DNA of 32,320 nt from JBEVNX01 sp040507895 (GCA_040507895.1 JBEVNX010000235.1:1-32320); one strand, 5' to 3'. Positions 1 to 7,100 are shown, counted from the first letter of the stretch. Program-made: numbers and translations. The notes: generated by a model not told the origin, from the sequence alone.

Positions 1-588
1 CAACTCAGGGCAAAGCTTGTGAATGAACGGCATGTCGATCGCGCCGTCGACGTTGACGTACGCGACATGGACGCCGTGCGGTCCGAGATCGCGCGCCATC
101 ACTTGCGCTAAGCCGCGCAGCGCGAACTTGGACGGCCCGAAGGCGGCCGAGGTCGCGAAGGGGCGGATGCCAGCCGTGGCCCCGGTGAACAGGATCGCCC
201 CTCTTCCCTTCGCGAGCATCGCCGGCACCACCTCCTGCGAGCAGAGAAAGGCGCCGAGCGCGTTCACCCTCCAGGTGGTCTCGAAAGTGCTCGGCTTCGT
301 TTCCATCAGCCGGCCGAACGGGCGCATCGCCGCGTAGGAGAGCAGCACGTCGACTTCGCCGAGCTCGCTTCGCGCGCGCTCGAACGTCGATCGAATCTCC
401 TCGGCCTGGCTCACGTCGACCGGGAGGGCGATCGCTCGGCCACCCGCGCCGGCGATGTCGCTCGCGAGCTGCTCAAGCCTCCTCTCGTCCCGAGCCATCA
501 GCGCCACGGCGTACCCGCTCGAGAAGCGTCGCGCGAGCGCTGCGCCCAAGCCCGCTCCGGCCACTCCCTTCTTGCCCTGAGCGGTCAT
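1..588 (-). CDS. SDR-family oxidoreductase, 3' part outside window
   Basis: Partial: 196 residues are visible from the ATG at 588 to the window edge; the C-terminus is missing. The start overlaps the TGA of the upstream isomerase gene as ATGA, so translational coupling is likely. The Rossmann-type SDR fold is recognisable from the NAG-region equivalent (LLSYAAM, residues 82-88), the helix around VNALGAF (108-114) and the stretch ARDLGPHGVHVAYVNVDGAI (165-184). Two things are odd. The usual YxxxK is FGPSK (Phe150, Lys154) and the catalytic-Ser position appears to be Ala139. The N-terminal TGxxxGxG motif is degenerate (GVAGAGLG, residues 8-15), and the first beta strand looks shortened. It closely resembles the SDR at 2090-2797, so the two are probably paralogues with different substrates. 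Substrate unknown; normal SDR catalysis is doubtful. Confidence 0.85.
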   Translation of the reverse strand, partial: MTAQGKKGVAGAGLGAALARRFSSGYAVALMARDERRLEQLASDIAGAGGRAIALPVDVSQAEEIRSTFERARSELGEVDVLLSYAAMRPFGRLMETKPSTFETTWRVNALGAFLCSQEVVPAMLAKGRGAILFTGATAGIRPFATSAAFGPSKFALRGLAQVMARDLGPHGVHVAYVNVDGAIDMPFIHKLCPEL

Positions 589-1196
589 CGCGATTCCCTC
601 CCTTCGATTCGACCCAACGCCGCCTCGACCCAGTCGAGCCGGTCGTTTCCCCAGAACATGTCCTCGCCAACGAAGAACGTCGGCGCGCCGAACACTCCTC
701 GGCGCACGGCTTCGTCCGTGTTGCGCCGCAGCTCGTTCTTCGTTCCTTCCTCTTCGATGGTGCCGAGCAATCGCTCGGGATCGATCGAGGCGCTTTGCAG
801 GACGCTCCGAAACGTCGCCTCCGCACCGAGATCGAGCGGCCTTCCCCAAACCGCGTCGAAGACGACCCGATGGTAGGCTTCGAACACCGCTAGCTTTTGG
901 CTCGCCACGGCGCCCCGCATCAGCCGCAGCGTGTTGGAGGGGAAGGAAAAGGGGTTCGACGCAAAGCGCACGCCGTAGCGCTGCGCCCAACGCTCCAGCT
1001 CGCGTCCCATGTAGGCGCCCTTCGCGGCAACCGCCATCGGCGAAGCGTTCCCCGTGGCCTTCAGCACCGCGCCGAGCAGCATCGGCCGGTAGGCGAGCGT
1101 TGCTCCCGTGCGCTGCGCGAGATTCGCGAGTTGCGTGTCCGCCAGGTAACTGAAGGGGCTTCCGTAGTCGAAGAAGAACTCCAGGAACCGTTGCAC
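585..1196 (-). CDS. 2-hydroxychromene-2-carboxylate isomerase-like (DsbA/kappa-GST fold)
   Basis: 203 residues, matching the length I recall for NahD-type isomerases. Family marks: FDYGSPFSYL near residues 6-15 with the Ser used as glutathione-activating residue in this family, GAPTFFVG in the C-terminal thioredoxin half, and MFWGNDRLDWVEAAL at the end. Known members use glutathione to isomerise 2-hydroxychromene-2-carboxylate in naphthalene and other aromatic degradation. Here the substrate is unknown. I chose the GTG at 1196 because the protein begins there with the family's first strand (RFLEFFFDYGSP) and a G-rich ribosome site (GGGGG) lies upstream; the open frame to 1355 encodes unrelated Arg-rich sequence. 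It lies 37 bp after the glutathione S-transferase gene and overlaps the next SDR by ATGA. This is an operon arrangement that supports glutathione-dependent chemistry. Confidence 0.88.
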   Translation of the reverse strand: MQRFLEFFFDYGSPFSYLADTQLANLAQRTGATLAYRPMLLGAVLKATGNASPMAVAAKGAYMGRELERWAQRYGVRFASNPFSFPSNTLRLMRGAVASQKLAVFEAYHRVVFDAVWGRPLDLGAEATFRSVLQSASIDPERLLGTIEEEGTKNELRRNTDEAVRRGVFGAPTFFVGEDMFWGNDRLDWVEAALGRIEGRESR

Positions 1197-1233
1197 GTCC
1201 GAACCCCCACGCCGACTCGTCGCGGGTCGGCCG

Positions 1234-2049
1234 CTATGGCCCGGGCTCCGCCCGGGCTCTTTCGATCTTCGCCAAGTAGGGTTCCACGTCCGGAGCGAAA
1301 GCCGCATGGCCTCGCAAGCGCCTGAAAAGCGCGATCGCCGGGGCGAGCGCCGCATCGGCGAGCACCGTATCGAGAATCGGCTGTAAGCCTTGCGTCGCGA
1401 GCACGCGGGCTCGCGCCCGTTCGTTCCAAAAGAGGCCGAGCTCGGCGACGAAGCAGATGTCTGCGAGAGTCACCCCGTCGCCCACCAAGAACTCGCGCTC
1501 AGGCGCCAACGCTCGACTGATCCCAGACAAATAGGTCGTCAGTGCGTCACGAGCTCGCGAGTGAAGCTCGCGCGAGACGGTTTCACCGAGCAGCGCGAGC
1601 AAATAGGTCTGCGCGTCCCGCGCGAAGACGAGAGCGGCATCCAGGAAGGCGTCGATGCGCGACGCCTCGTAGGGATCACGACCATACAGCGCGGCGCGTC
1701 GTTCGCCGAGGCGGGCAACGGCGCGCATGATGCTGTTGGACTCGAAGATCCCGACCTTACCGTCCGGGCTGAATGCGGCCGGAACGGTGCCGAACGGGTG
1801 CGCGTCCAGGAACGCCTCGGTCTTGCAAAGCTTCACTCCTTTGAAGCCCGTCCGACCGATACGCACGGCGGCGGAAACGGGCGCGTCGCCGCTCGAGAGC
1901 GGTCGAGCATCGAAATCCCATAGCCAGGACTCGAGCTCCTTCGGCGAGGCCCCGCGCACCTCGACATCGATCCCGCAAATTCGGGCGGCGATCGTCGCTT
2001 TCCAGATGCGCGGGTTGGGCAGATACGAGAAGATCCTGAGCTCGCTCAT
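1234..2049 (-). CDS. Glutathione S-transferase family protein
   Basis: 271 residues from the ATG at 2049, which has a good ribosome site (GGGAGAAAGG). The N-terminal thioredoxin-like domain starts with LRIFSYLPNPRIWKATIAAR. The glutathione-binding part is TVPAAFSPDGKVGIFESNSI (residues 88-107), with cis-Pro90 and the Glu103-Ser104 pair. Between the first strand-helix unit and this motif is an unusually long segment (about residues 35-75). The C-terminal all-helical domain contains FLVGDGVTLADICFVAELG, the standard GST_C signature. The style (VPAAF...IFESNSIMRAVARLG) resembles EF1B-gamma-like GSTs. It probably conjugates or thiolyses an electrophilic intermediate that the neighbouring isomerase and SDRs also handle; this is inferred from operon context only. 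40 bp separate it from the upstream SDR. Confidence 0.88.
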   Translation of the reverse strand: MSELRIFSYLPNPRIWKATIAARICGIDVEVRGASPKELESWLWDFDARPLSSGDAPVSAAVRIGRTGFKGVKLCKTEAFLDAHPFGTVPAAFSPDGKVGIFESNSIMRAVARLGERRAALYGRDPYEASRIDAFLDAALVFARDAQTYLLALLGETVSRELHSRARDALTTYLSGISRALAPEREFLVGDGVTLADICFVAELGLFWNERARARVLATQGLQPILDTVLADAALAPAIALFRRLRGHAAFAPDVEPYLAKIERARAEPGP

Positions 2050-2089
2050 CCTTTCTCCCGGACCGGCCCGCGCTCTCCTAGCCGACTCG

Positions 2090-2797
2090 TCACCACGCTT
2101 CGCCAAACGGCCTGATCTCGACGTTGAACGACCAGGCGCAGCGGTCCTGATGCGCGACGTGCCACACCTCCTCGGCGATCGCCGCGGGTGTGATGAAGAA
2201 CTCGTCGGGAGCTTCGGAGAACATCTTGCGCGTCCACTCGAGGTCGATGACCGCGTCGATCACCACGTAGGCGACGTGCACGCCCTTCGGGCCGAGGTCG
2301 CGGGCCATTGCTTCCGCGAGAATGCGCTGCGCGGCCTTGGTCGGCGCGAAGCCCGCAAATCTCGGTTTGCCGCGCAACGCGGAGGTGTTGCCGGTGACGA
2401 GAATGGCGCCTTCTCCCGCCGCGACCATCGCCGGAGCCAGTCGTCGAGCGAGATGCAGGAGCGCCAAGGTGTTGATCCGGAAGTTGCGATCGAACGCGGC
2501 GGGATCGATCTCGAGGAAGCTCCCGAAGACCCCTCCGACGGCATTGTGGATCAGCACCTTCGGCACGCCGAGCTCGACCCGGACCTGATCGAGCACCGCG
2601 TCGAGTCGGGCCTCGTCGGTCACGTCGCACGGATATCCGCGCGCGTGCTCGATGTCTCTCTCGAGCGAGGCGAGCCGCTCGGGGCTTCGGGCGAGCATCG
2701 CCACCGCGTAGCCACCCCGCGCGAAGCGTCGCGCCATCGCCGCTCCGGTCCCCGGACCCACGCCCGTCACGACCGCGACCGGGCGCCGTTCAACCAC
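2090..2797 (-). CDS. SDR-family oxidoreductase, first gene of the GST operon
   Basis: 235 residues from a GTG at 2797, preceded by AGGAGG at good spacing. The cofactor motif TGVGPGTG (11-18) is intact, and NAVGG (85-89) matches the NNAG region. Ser139 is in the catalytic-Ser position and Lys154 is present, but the catalytic Tyr is Phe150 (FAPTK instead of YxxxK). The partner SDR at 1-588 has the same Tyr-to-Phe change. I recall an SDR subgroup with FxxAK followed by the ArELGPkGIHVAhVVIDG stretch, which is seen here too (ARDLGPKGVHVAYVVIDA). So the change may be a subgroup trait and not decay. The reaction is unknown. It is the first gene after a TetR-type operator and promoter, hence probably substrate-induced. 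Confidence 0.88.
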   Translation of the reverse strand: MVERRPVAVVTGVGPGTGAAMARRFARGGYAVAMLARSPERLASLERDIEHARGYPCDVTDEARLDAVLDQVRVELGVPKVLIHNAVGGVFGSFLEIDPAAFDRNFRINTLALLHLARRLAPAMVAAGEGAILVTGNTSALRGKPRFAGFAPTKAAQRILAEAMARDLGPKGVHVAYVVIDAVIDLEWTRKMFSEAPDEFFITPAAIAEEVWHVAHQDRCAWSFNVEIRPFGEAW

Positions 2798-2829
2798 CGA
2801 GTCCTCCTGACGAGCGCGGTCGAGGGATC

Positions 2830-2858
2830 TTGCCGATTACCGGTCGAGCCGCTATCGT
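2830..2858 (+). promoter_or_regulatory. Predicted sigma70-type promoter of the TetR gene
   Basis: TTGCCG (2830-2835), a 17-bp spacer, then TATCGT (2853-2858). Transcription would start around 2865, inside the palindrome at 2862-2877, so the regulator would repress itself. Prediction by eye. Confidence 0.5.
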
Positions 2859-2883
2859 TTTGATTACGATCGTCATCTTTCAA
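2854..2883 (-). promoter_or_regulatory. Predicted promoter of the SDR-GST-isomerase-SDR operon
   Basis: On the minus strand, TTGAAA (2883-2878) and AACGAT (2859-2854) are separated by 18 bp. The -10 match is weak. The spacer is almost exactly filled by the palindrome at 2862-2877, the classic place for a TetR-family operator that blocks RNA polymerase. Confidence 0.45.
2862..2877. promoter_or_regulatory. Palindromic operator candidate, GATTACGATCGTCATC
   Basis: A 16-bp inverted repeat with one mismatched pair (A2865-type position against C2874) centred on CGATCG. It lies in the 149-bp gap between divergent genes, one of them a TetR regulator. Size and symmetry fit a TetR-family dimer site; binding itself is inferred. 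Confidence 0.6.
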
Positions 2884-2946
2884 CGAACCATGGCGCCCAT
2901 CACCCGCTGAGTCAAGCGGGCGGAAGAAGGGGAAGGAGATCCCGTC

Positions 2947-3549
2947 GTGCGGGTTTCGAAGCAGAAGGCGGCTCAGAACCGCCGCAGGATTCTGACGGCC
3001 GCGTCCCGCTTGTTCCGCGAGAACGGCGTCGACGCCTGCGGGATCGACGCCATCACCGGCGAAGCCGGCTTGACCCACGGGGCCTTCTACAGCCACTTCG
3101 AGTCGAAGGACGCGGCGGTGACGGAGGCGATCCGGCTCGCGCTCGAGACATCACGCGAGGCGTTGAGGTCGACCGCTCGGGGCGGCACGAGGAAGCGGAG
3201 GTTCGCGAGCGTCGTCGACGCCTACCTGGGGCCCGGTCATCGAGATTCCCGCGGAAAGGGCTGCGTGATCGCCGCGCTCGGCCCCGACATCGCCCGCCAG
3301 CCGAAGAGAGTACGCGTCGCGTTCACCGTGGGGCTGAAGCAGTCTCTGGCGCTCCTCGCCGACCTGGCTCCGGGTCGCGATGCCGAGCGTCGCTACGACG
3401 ACGCGATCGCGGCGCTTTCCTGCATGGCGGGCGCGCTGATCCTCGCCCGAGCGGTCGACGAGGAAGCCTTCTCGCGGCGGATCCTTTTGACGGCTGCGCG
3501 GCGGCTGAACCGCGCCGAGAGATTTCGCGCGCGCCCGGGCCCCTCTTAG
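2947..3549 (+). CDS. TetR-family transcriptional regulator
   Basis: 200 residues from a GTG at 2947, with an AAGGAG ribosome site about 9 bases upstream. The N-terminal TetR helix-turn-helix covers residues 11-57: RRRILTAASRLFRENGVDAC, then IDAITGEAGLTHGAFYSHFE with the typical GAFYSHF recognition-helix end. The C-terminal ligand domain contains GKGCVIAALGPDIARQP, a pattern seen in TetR proteins that sense small organic or lipophilic molecules; the ligand cannot be read from sequence. It is divergent from the SDR/GST/isomerase operon and shares a gap with one palindromic operator. The likely role is repressor of that operon and of itself. The Arg/Pro-rich last 15 residues look unstructured. 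Confidence 0.92.
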   Translation: MRVSKQKAAQNRRRILTAASRLFRENGVDACGIDAITGEAGLTHGAFYSHFESKDAAVTEAIRLALETSREALRSTARGGTRKRRFASVVDAYLGPGHRDSRGKGCVIAALGPDIARQPKRVRVAFTVGLKQSLALLADLAPGRDAERRYDDAIAALSCMAGALILARAVDEEAFSRRILLTAARRLNRAERFRARPGPS

Positions 3550-3570
3550 CCGTCCCTTGCGATCGAAGCG

Positions 3571-3587
3571 CGCGGCGCCGAGCCGCG
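3571..3587. terminator. Hairpin between convergent genes
   Basis: Perfect 6-bp stem CGCGGC/GCCGCG with a 5-base loop, in the 42-bp gap between the ends of the TetR gene and the nitroreductase gene. There is no T tract, so only a weak or bidirectional terminator role can be proposed. Confidence 0.3.
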
Positions 3588-3591
3588 GCTG

Positions 3592-4053
3592 CTATCCCAC
3601 TCGCCGCAGCATGACCACTGGAATCTTCCGCTCGGTCTTCTTTTGATAGGCGACGTACGGAGGATAGATCCCGACCATCAGGTCCCAGAGCTTCGCTCGC
3701 TCAGGGCCCTCGACCGTCGACGCCTTGGCCCCAAATTGTTCCGTCCCGACCTGCACGTCCACGTCCGGGTCCGCGCTCAGGTTGCGATACCAGCCGGGAT
3801 GCTCCGGCGCGCCTCCCTTGGAGGCAATCACGACGACGCCTCCTTCGGTCTTGCCGTAGATCAGCGGGACGAGCTGCTTCGTCCCCGACCGACGGCCCGT
3901 CGTCGTTAGCAGAAGCGTCGGCAGCGGGCCGGGACCGCCGACGACCGACGAGTCCCACATGTGCCCCTCCCGACCGCCGCTCGCGAGATACTGCTGCACG
4001 TGATTTTGGATCCAGGCCGGCATTCCCGCCGGGACGTTCACCTTCGTTGCCAT
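3592..4053 (-). CDS. Deazaflavin (F420)-dependent nitroreductase family protein
   Basis: 153 residues from the ATG at 4053 with an AGGAG site 6 bases upstream. It belongs to the DDN family (split beta-barrel). Family marks are TGRRSGTKQLVPLIYG, then VVVIASKGGAPEHPGWYRNL and the strand VDVQVG. In characterised actinobacterial members these residues hold cofactor F420H2, used to reduce quinones or nitroaromatic compounds at the membrane. Whether this organism makes F420 cannot be shown here; a second F420-type protein lies at 7362-7775. The C-terminus (YVAYQKKTERKIPVVMLRR) is typical of the family. It converges on the TetR gene. The native substrate is unknown. Confidence 0.9.
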   Translation of the reverse strand: MATKVNVPAGMPAWIQNHVQQYLASGGREGHMWDSSVVGGPGPLPTLLLTTTGRRSGTKQLVPLIYGKTEGGVVVIASKGGAPEHPGWYRNLSADPDVDVQVGTEQFGAKASTVEGPERAKLWDLMVGIYPPYVAYQKKTERKIPVVMLRRVG

Positions 4054-4097
4054 GCTCGTCTCCTATCCTTTCCGACCCTGGAGCTTCCGATCGGGCG

Positions 4098-4125
4098 TTG
4101 CAAGCCCAGGTGCCTCTCGTATAGT
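4098..4125 (+). promoter_or_regulatory. Predicted promoter of the zinc-ribbon gene
   Basis: TTGCAA (4098-4103), a 16-bp spacer, TATAGT (4120-4125). Expected start near 4132, which gives a leader of about 80 bases before the ATG at 4211. Prediction by eye. Confidence 0.45.
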
Positions 4126-4210
4126 CCTGGCCGCGTTGAGCGCAAGGGAGGCAGCAAACCTCATCGTCGGCGTACGGAGCGAGCGAGCCCCGCGGCCGTC
4201 CTTCGAGCGC

Positions 4211-4372
4211 ATGAACGCGACGCTGCTCGCTTGCCCGAAATGCCGGGTCGCGGTGCCGGTTCGCAAGCGCCTGCTGCTCGTCCTGCCGAACGGCGACAAG
4301 TACGAGTACGTCTGCCCCCAGTGCGGCTCGACCTGCGGCGATACGATCGAGCCCCCTCCTCGGCACATTTGA
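4211..4372 (+). CDS. Small zinc-ribbon protein (53 residues)
   Basis: Starts at the ATG at 4211. Two CxxC knuckles, CPKC at residues 9-12 and CPQC at 33-36, form a four-cysteine zinc ribbon, separated by a basic-hydrophobic strand region (VRKRLLLVLPNGDKYEYV). A third cysteine (CGDT, residue 40) follows. The whole fold fits the short protein, so I take it as complete and not a fragment. It is not recognised as any named family. Such single ribbons often bind RNA, DNA or a partner protein, but nothing here tells which. A plausible promoter lies upstream at 4098-4125; the ribosome site is weak. An in-frame open stretch extends upstream to 4052 but encodes no fold I recognise. Confidence 0.65.
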   Translation: MNATLLACPKCRVAVPVRKRLLLVLPNGDKYEYVCPQCGSTCGDTIEPPPRHI

Positions 4373-4410
4373 GCATCGAGCGGGGGGCGCGGCCGTAAGG
4401 CGGTGATGGC

Positions 4411-4893
4411 TCACGCGCCGATCGTCTCGGCGAGGAGTCGCAACGCTCTCTCCGCGAAGATGCGCATGTTCTCGACCCGTTCCGCGCGGCCGGTCTCGAT
4501 CGTCATCGCGCGCTCGATGGCACCGGTGACGGCCACGCAGGCGTGGCCTGGCGGATCGCCGTAGCGATTCCCAGCCGGGCCGGAGGCCCCGCTCTCGGCG
4601 ATACCCCAAGTCGTCGCCAGGCGCTCGCGAACGCCACGCGCGGCGAGCAGAGCATAGGCCTCGGTCGAGGCGCGGATTCCTCTCAGAGCCTCGTCGGAGA
4701 TGCCGAGAAAACCGCGGCGCGACTCGATCGTGTACACAACCGAGCCGCCAAGGAAAAACACGGAGGCGCCGGGCTGGGCCACGAGGGCCGCGGAGACGAG
4801 ACCGCCGGTCGACGACTCGGCGACGGCGACCGTTTCCCTTCGCTCCTTCAGACGCGCGGCGATCCTCCCGGCGATCGGCAGGAGATTCTCCAT
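4411..4893 (-). CDS. pncC: CinA C-terminal family / nicotinamide-nucleotide amidohydrolase
   Basis: 160 residues, the size of stand-alone CinA C-terminal (PncC/YgaD) proteins, from the ATG at 4893 with an AAGGG site. The family signature AESxTGG is present as AESSTGG (25-31), where most members I know have AESCTGG. The second conserved block is GIAESGASGPAGNRYGD (97-113). Known PncC enzymes deamidate nicotinamide mononucleotide to nicotinic acid mononucleotide in pyridine nucleotide recycling. The second block deviates from the usual GIAITGIAGPGG pattern, so the exact substrate is less certain than the family. It is divergent from the exporter gene at 5004. Confidence 0.88.
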   Translation of the reverse strand: MENLLPIAGRIAARLKERRETVAVAESSTGGLVSAALVAQPGASVFFLGGSVVYTIESRRGFLGISDEALRGIRASTEAYALLAARGVRERLATTWGIAESGASGPAGNRYGDPPGHACVAVTGAIERAMTIETGRAERVENMRIFAERALRLLAETIGA

Positions 4894-5003
4894 CGTAACC
4901 CTTCGGCGAAATCTCGGCGCGCCTTAGCGTGCGCCTGCGCCCGCGAGCAAGGCTGACAACCTCGCATTGCCGAGCGGCGTGCGTGCGATAGTGTAGCACT
5001 CTT

Positions 5004-5762
5004 GTGTCGCTCGATTCCCTCGCCCTTCTCCCTGCCGCGTTCCTCGCCGGACTGATCAATTCGGTCGCGGGAGGCGGAACGCTGGTTTCGTTTCCGGCTC
5101 TGGTCTGGATCGGTCGTGATCCGATCGTCGCCAACGTCACCAGCACGCTCGGGCTCTGGCCGGCCTCGCTCGGAGCGATGGCCGGCTTTCGGCGCGAGTT
5201 GACCGAGAGCCGCCGCTGGCTCCGGGTGTTGCTTCCGCCCTCGTTCGCAGGCGGCGCCGTCGGCGCCGTGCTGCTGCTGCATACGCCGTCGCATACGTTC
5301 GCGGCGATCGTTCCCTATCTGATTCTGTTCGCCACGGCGCTGTTCGCAGCCGGAGAGCGCATCGGCCGGCATTTCCCGGCGCCGCCGGACGCGGAGGGGC
5401 TCCGTGCCGGATCATGGTGGGCCACGGTCGGCTTTCAGTTTTTTGTCGCGGTGTACGGAGGCTATTTCGGCGCGGGTATCGGCATCCTGATGCTAGCGGC
5501 GCTCTCGCTCTTAGGGCTCAAGGACTTGCATCAGATGAACGGCATCAAGAACACCCTCGCCGTGCTCATCAACGGCATCGCGGCGATCTACTTCTCGCTC
5601 TCGGGGCGCGTCGTCTGGTCGGACGCCTTCGTGATCGCTCTCGCCGCCAGCGCCGGCGGCTACGGGGGAGCCGGCCTGGCGCGAACCCTCGGGCAAGTGT
5701 TCGTGCGCCGAGCCGTGGTTGGGATCGGCATCGCGATGGCGCTGTCGTTGATGTGGCGCTGA
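5004..5762 (+). CDS. TauE/SafE (TSUP) family membrane permease
   Basis: 252 residues, with about seven or eight hydrophobic segments. The fold duplication typical of the family is visible. The first half has GLINSVAGGGTLVSFPAL (16-33) and NVTSTLGLWPASLGAMAG. The second half has YGGYFGAGIGILMLAALSLLG followed by MNGIKNTLAVLINGIAA. TSUP proteins move small anions such as sulfite, sulfoacetate or other organosulfur compounds across the inner membrane; the substrate here is not readable. The GTG at 5004 has no clear ribosome site. A weak promoter (TTGCCG at 4967, TAGTGT at 4989) would start the transcript almost at the start codon, so leaderless translation is possible. It stands alone, convergent with the M20 gene. 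Confidence 0.9.
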   Translation: MSLDSLALLPAAFLAGLINSVAGGGTLVSFPALVWIGRDPIVANVTSTLGLWPASLGAMAGFRRELTESRRWLRVLLPPSFAGGAVGAVLLLHTPSHTFAAIVPYLILFATALFAAGERIGRHFPAPPDAEGLRAGSWWATVGFQFFVAVYGGYFGAGIGILMLAALSLLGLKDLHQMNGIKNTLAVLINGIAAIYFSLSGRVVWSDAFVIALAASAGGYGGAGLARTLGQVFVRRAVVGIGIAMALSLMWR

Positions 5763-5792
5763 ACGCGAAGCCGGAGCTCGTCCCATCTTCAC

Positions 5793-5818
5793 GTCACTCG
5801 GGGATCACCCCGAGCGAC
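5793..5818. terminator. Hairpin between convergent genes
   Basis: GTC-A-CTCGGGG, loop ATCA, CCCCGAG-C-GAC: ten paired bases with one internal mismatch. It sits in the 72-bp gap between the ends of the permease gene (5762) and the M20 gene (5835). No T tract follows on either strand. A bidirectional terminator is plausible. Confidence 0.45.
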
Positions 5819-5834
5819 CCCATGGAGAAGGAGT

Positions 5835-7004
5835 TCAAGTTTCCCGTCTTCGGTCGAACTCCGCTGCGGCCGCCATCATCAGTTCCTCATCCGCGAGCAG
5901 GTCATAGGCCGTCATCGCGAGCGCTTTGGCGACGCGGATCATCGCGTCGTAGCCGCGGCTCGAATTGGCGTGCGTCACGAATGCGTCTTCGTGACATGAT
6001 CCCTCGCCGCGGCGCGCGATCGCGAAGATCGGATGAATCGCCGGCATCGCATGGCTGATGTCACCCATGTCCGTGCTGCCAGTCGGCAGATCCGGCGGCG
6101 CCTCCGGTGAGTGCGCTCCGAGCGACGCGGTGTGCGTAGCGTAGCGGCGCGCGATCGAGAGGCTGTTGATCATGCTCTTGTAACCGCCCTCGATTCTGGC
6201 ATCCACCCGGGTCCCGGTGGCCATCGCGGCAGCTTCGGCGCAGCGAATCACGCGGATCGCCATCTCTTCGGCATGTTCGCTCGTCCTGGCGCGCGCCAGG
6301 AACAGGCACTCGGCCCGCTCGGGGATTATGTTCACCGCCTGTCCACCGTCGGTGATGATGCCGTGGATTCGCGAACCGTCGCGGAAATGGAGGCGCGCCA
6401 TATCGACCGTGTGAAACGTCTGCAGCACGGCGGCGAGCGCGCTCGATCCCTCCCACGGCGCGAGCGCCGCGTGCGCCGCGTGGCCGGAGAACGTGATGCG
6501 GAGATGGCGGGTCGCGAGCGCGGGCATGGTCGAGTGCTCCATGTCCATCGGGTGCGCCATCAAGGCGGCATCGACGCCCCGTAGCGCGCCACGCTCGAGC
6601 AGCAGGATCTTGCCGCCGCCGCCCTCTTCGGCAGGCGTTCCCATGAAGACGATGCGCCCGGGCAGCCGGTCCGCGATCGCGCTGAGACCGGCGACAGCGC
6701 TCAGCGCCGCGCCCGCGATCAGGTTGTGGCCGCACGAATGGCCGTTCGGAAGCGCGTCGTATTCGGCGAAGATCGCGACCGTGGGTCCTGCGACTCGACC
6801 GAGCTCCGCGCGGAAGGCGGTCTCAAGCCCCGCGATCCCCGTTTCGACGCGGAGCCCGAGACCGGCGGCTGCCTTACAAAGCTGTTCGACCGCGTGGTGC
6901 TCCTCGAATTTGAGCTCCGGACGACCGTGAATCGAACGACCGACTGCGACCGCCGTTTCACGAAAGTCGTCGATGGCGCCGCAGATGGCTTTGTGGGCTT
7001 CCAT
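5835..7004 (-). CDS. M20-family amidohydrolase/peptidase
   Basis: 389 residues from the ATG at 7004, with a GAGGGAAG site. M20D-type features: metal ligands in NGHSCGHN (87-94; Cys91, His93), the acid pair in PAEEGGGG (Glu126-Glu127), His at AHPMDMEH, the dimerisation lid region FSGHAAHAA, and the C-terminal GSTDMGDIS and FVTHANS blocks. Characterised relatives cleave N-acyl amino acids, hippurate or p-aminobenzoyl-glutamate in the cytoplasm. The Gly-rich GTPAEEGGGGK block most resembles the aminobenzoyl-glutamate/amidohydrolase branch. The exact substrate is unknown. A tRNA with its own terminator lies directly upstream, so this gene should have its own promoter. Confidence 0.92.
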   Translation of the reverse strand: MEAHKAICGAIDDFRETAVAVGRSIHGRPELKFEEHHAVEQLCKAAAGLGLRVETGIAGLETAFRAELGRVAGPTVAIFAEYDALPNGHSCGHNLIAGAALSAVAGLSAIADRLPGRIVFMGTPAEEGGGGKILLLERGALRGVDAALMAHPMDMEHSTMPALATRHLRITFSGHAAHAALAPWEGSSALAAVLQTFHTVDMARLHFRDGSRIHGIITDGGQAVNIIPERAECLFLARARTSEHAEEMAIRVIRCAEAAAMATGTRVDARIEGGYKSMINSLSIARRYATHTASLGAHSPEAPPDLPTGSTDMGDISHAMPAIHPIFAIARRGEGSCHEDAFVTHANSSRGYDAMIRVAKALAMTAYDLLADEELMMAAAAEFDRRRET

Positions 7005-7058
7005 GATGCTTCCCTCGTCAGCGCAGTTCGCTCATCGACGCTCGCGAACAAACGGAAA

Positions 7059-7090
7059 GAAGGGCTACGAGCTTGATCTCGTAGCCCTTC
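7059..7090 (-). terminator. Rho-independent terminator of tRNA-Gly
   Basis: Perfect 13-bp stem (GAAGGGCTACGAG/CTCGTAGCCCTTC) with a 6-base loop, followed on the minus strand by TTTCCGTTTGTT. It begins 10 bases after the tRNA 3' end and lies before the M20 gene start. Confidence 0.85.
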
Positions 7091-7100
7091 AACCTTGTAG

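Noticed and set aside
1727..2863. 378-residue open frame on the plus strand
   Set aside because: Antisense to the GST and SDR genes, which have clear family motifs; its own translation has no recognisable domain and reads as GC codon-bias shadow.
3701..5146. 481-residue open frame on the minus strand
   Set aside because: Crosses the nitroreductase, zinc-ribbon, PncC and permease genes in another frame; Arg-rich low-complexity translation without motifs.
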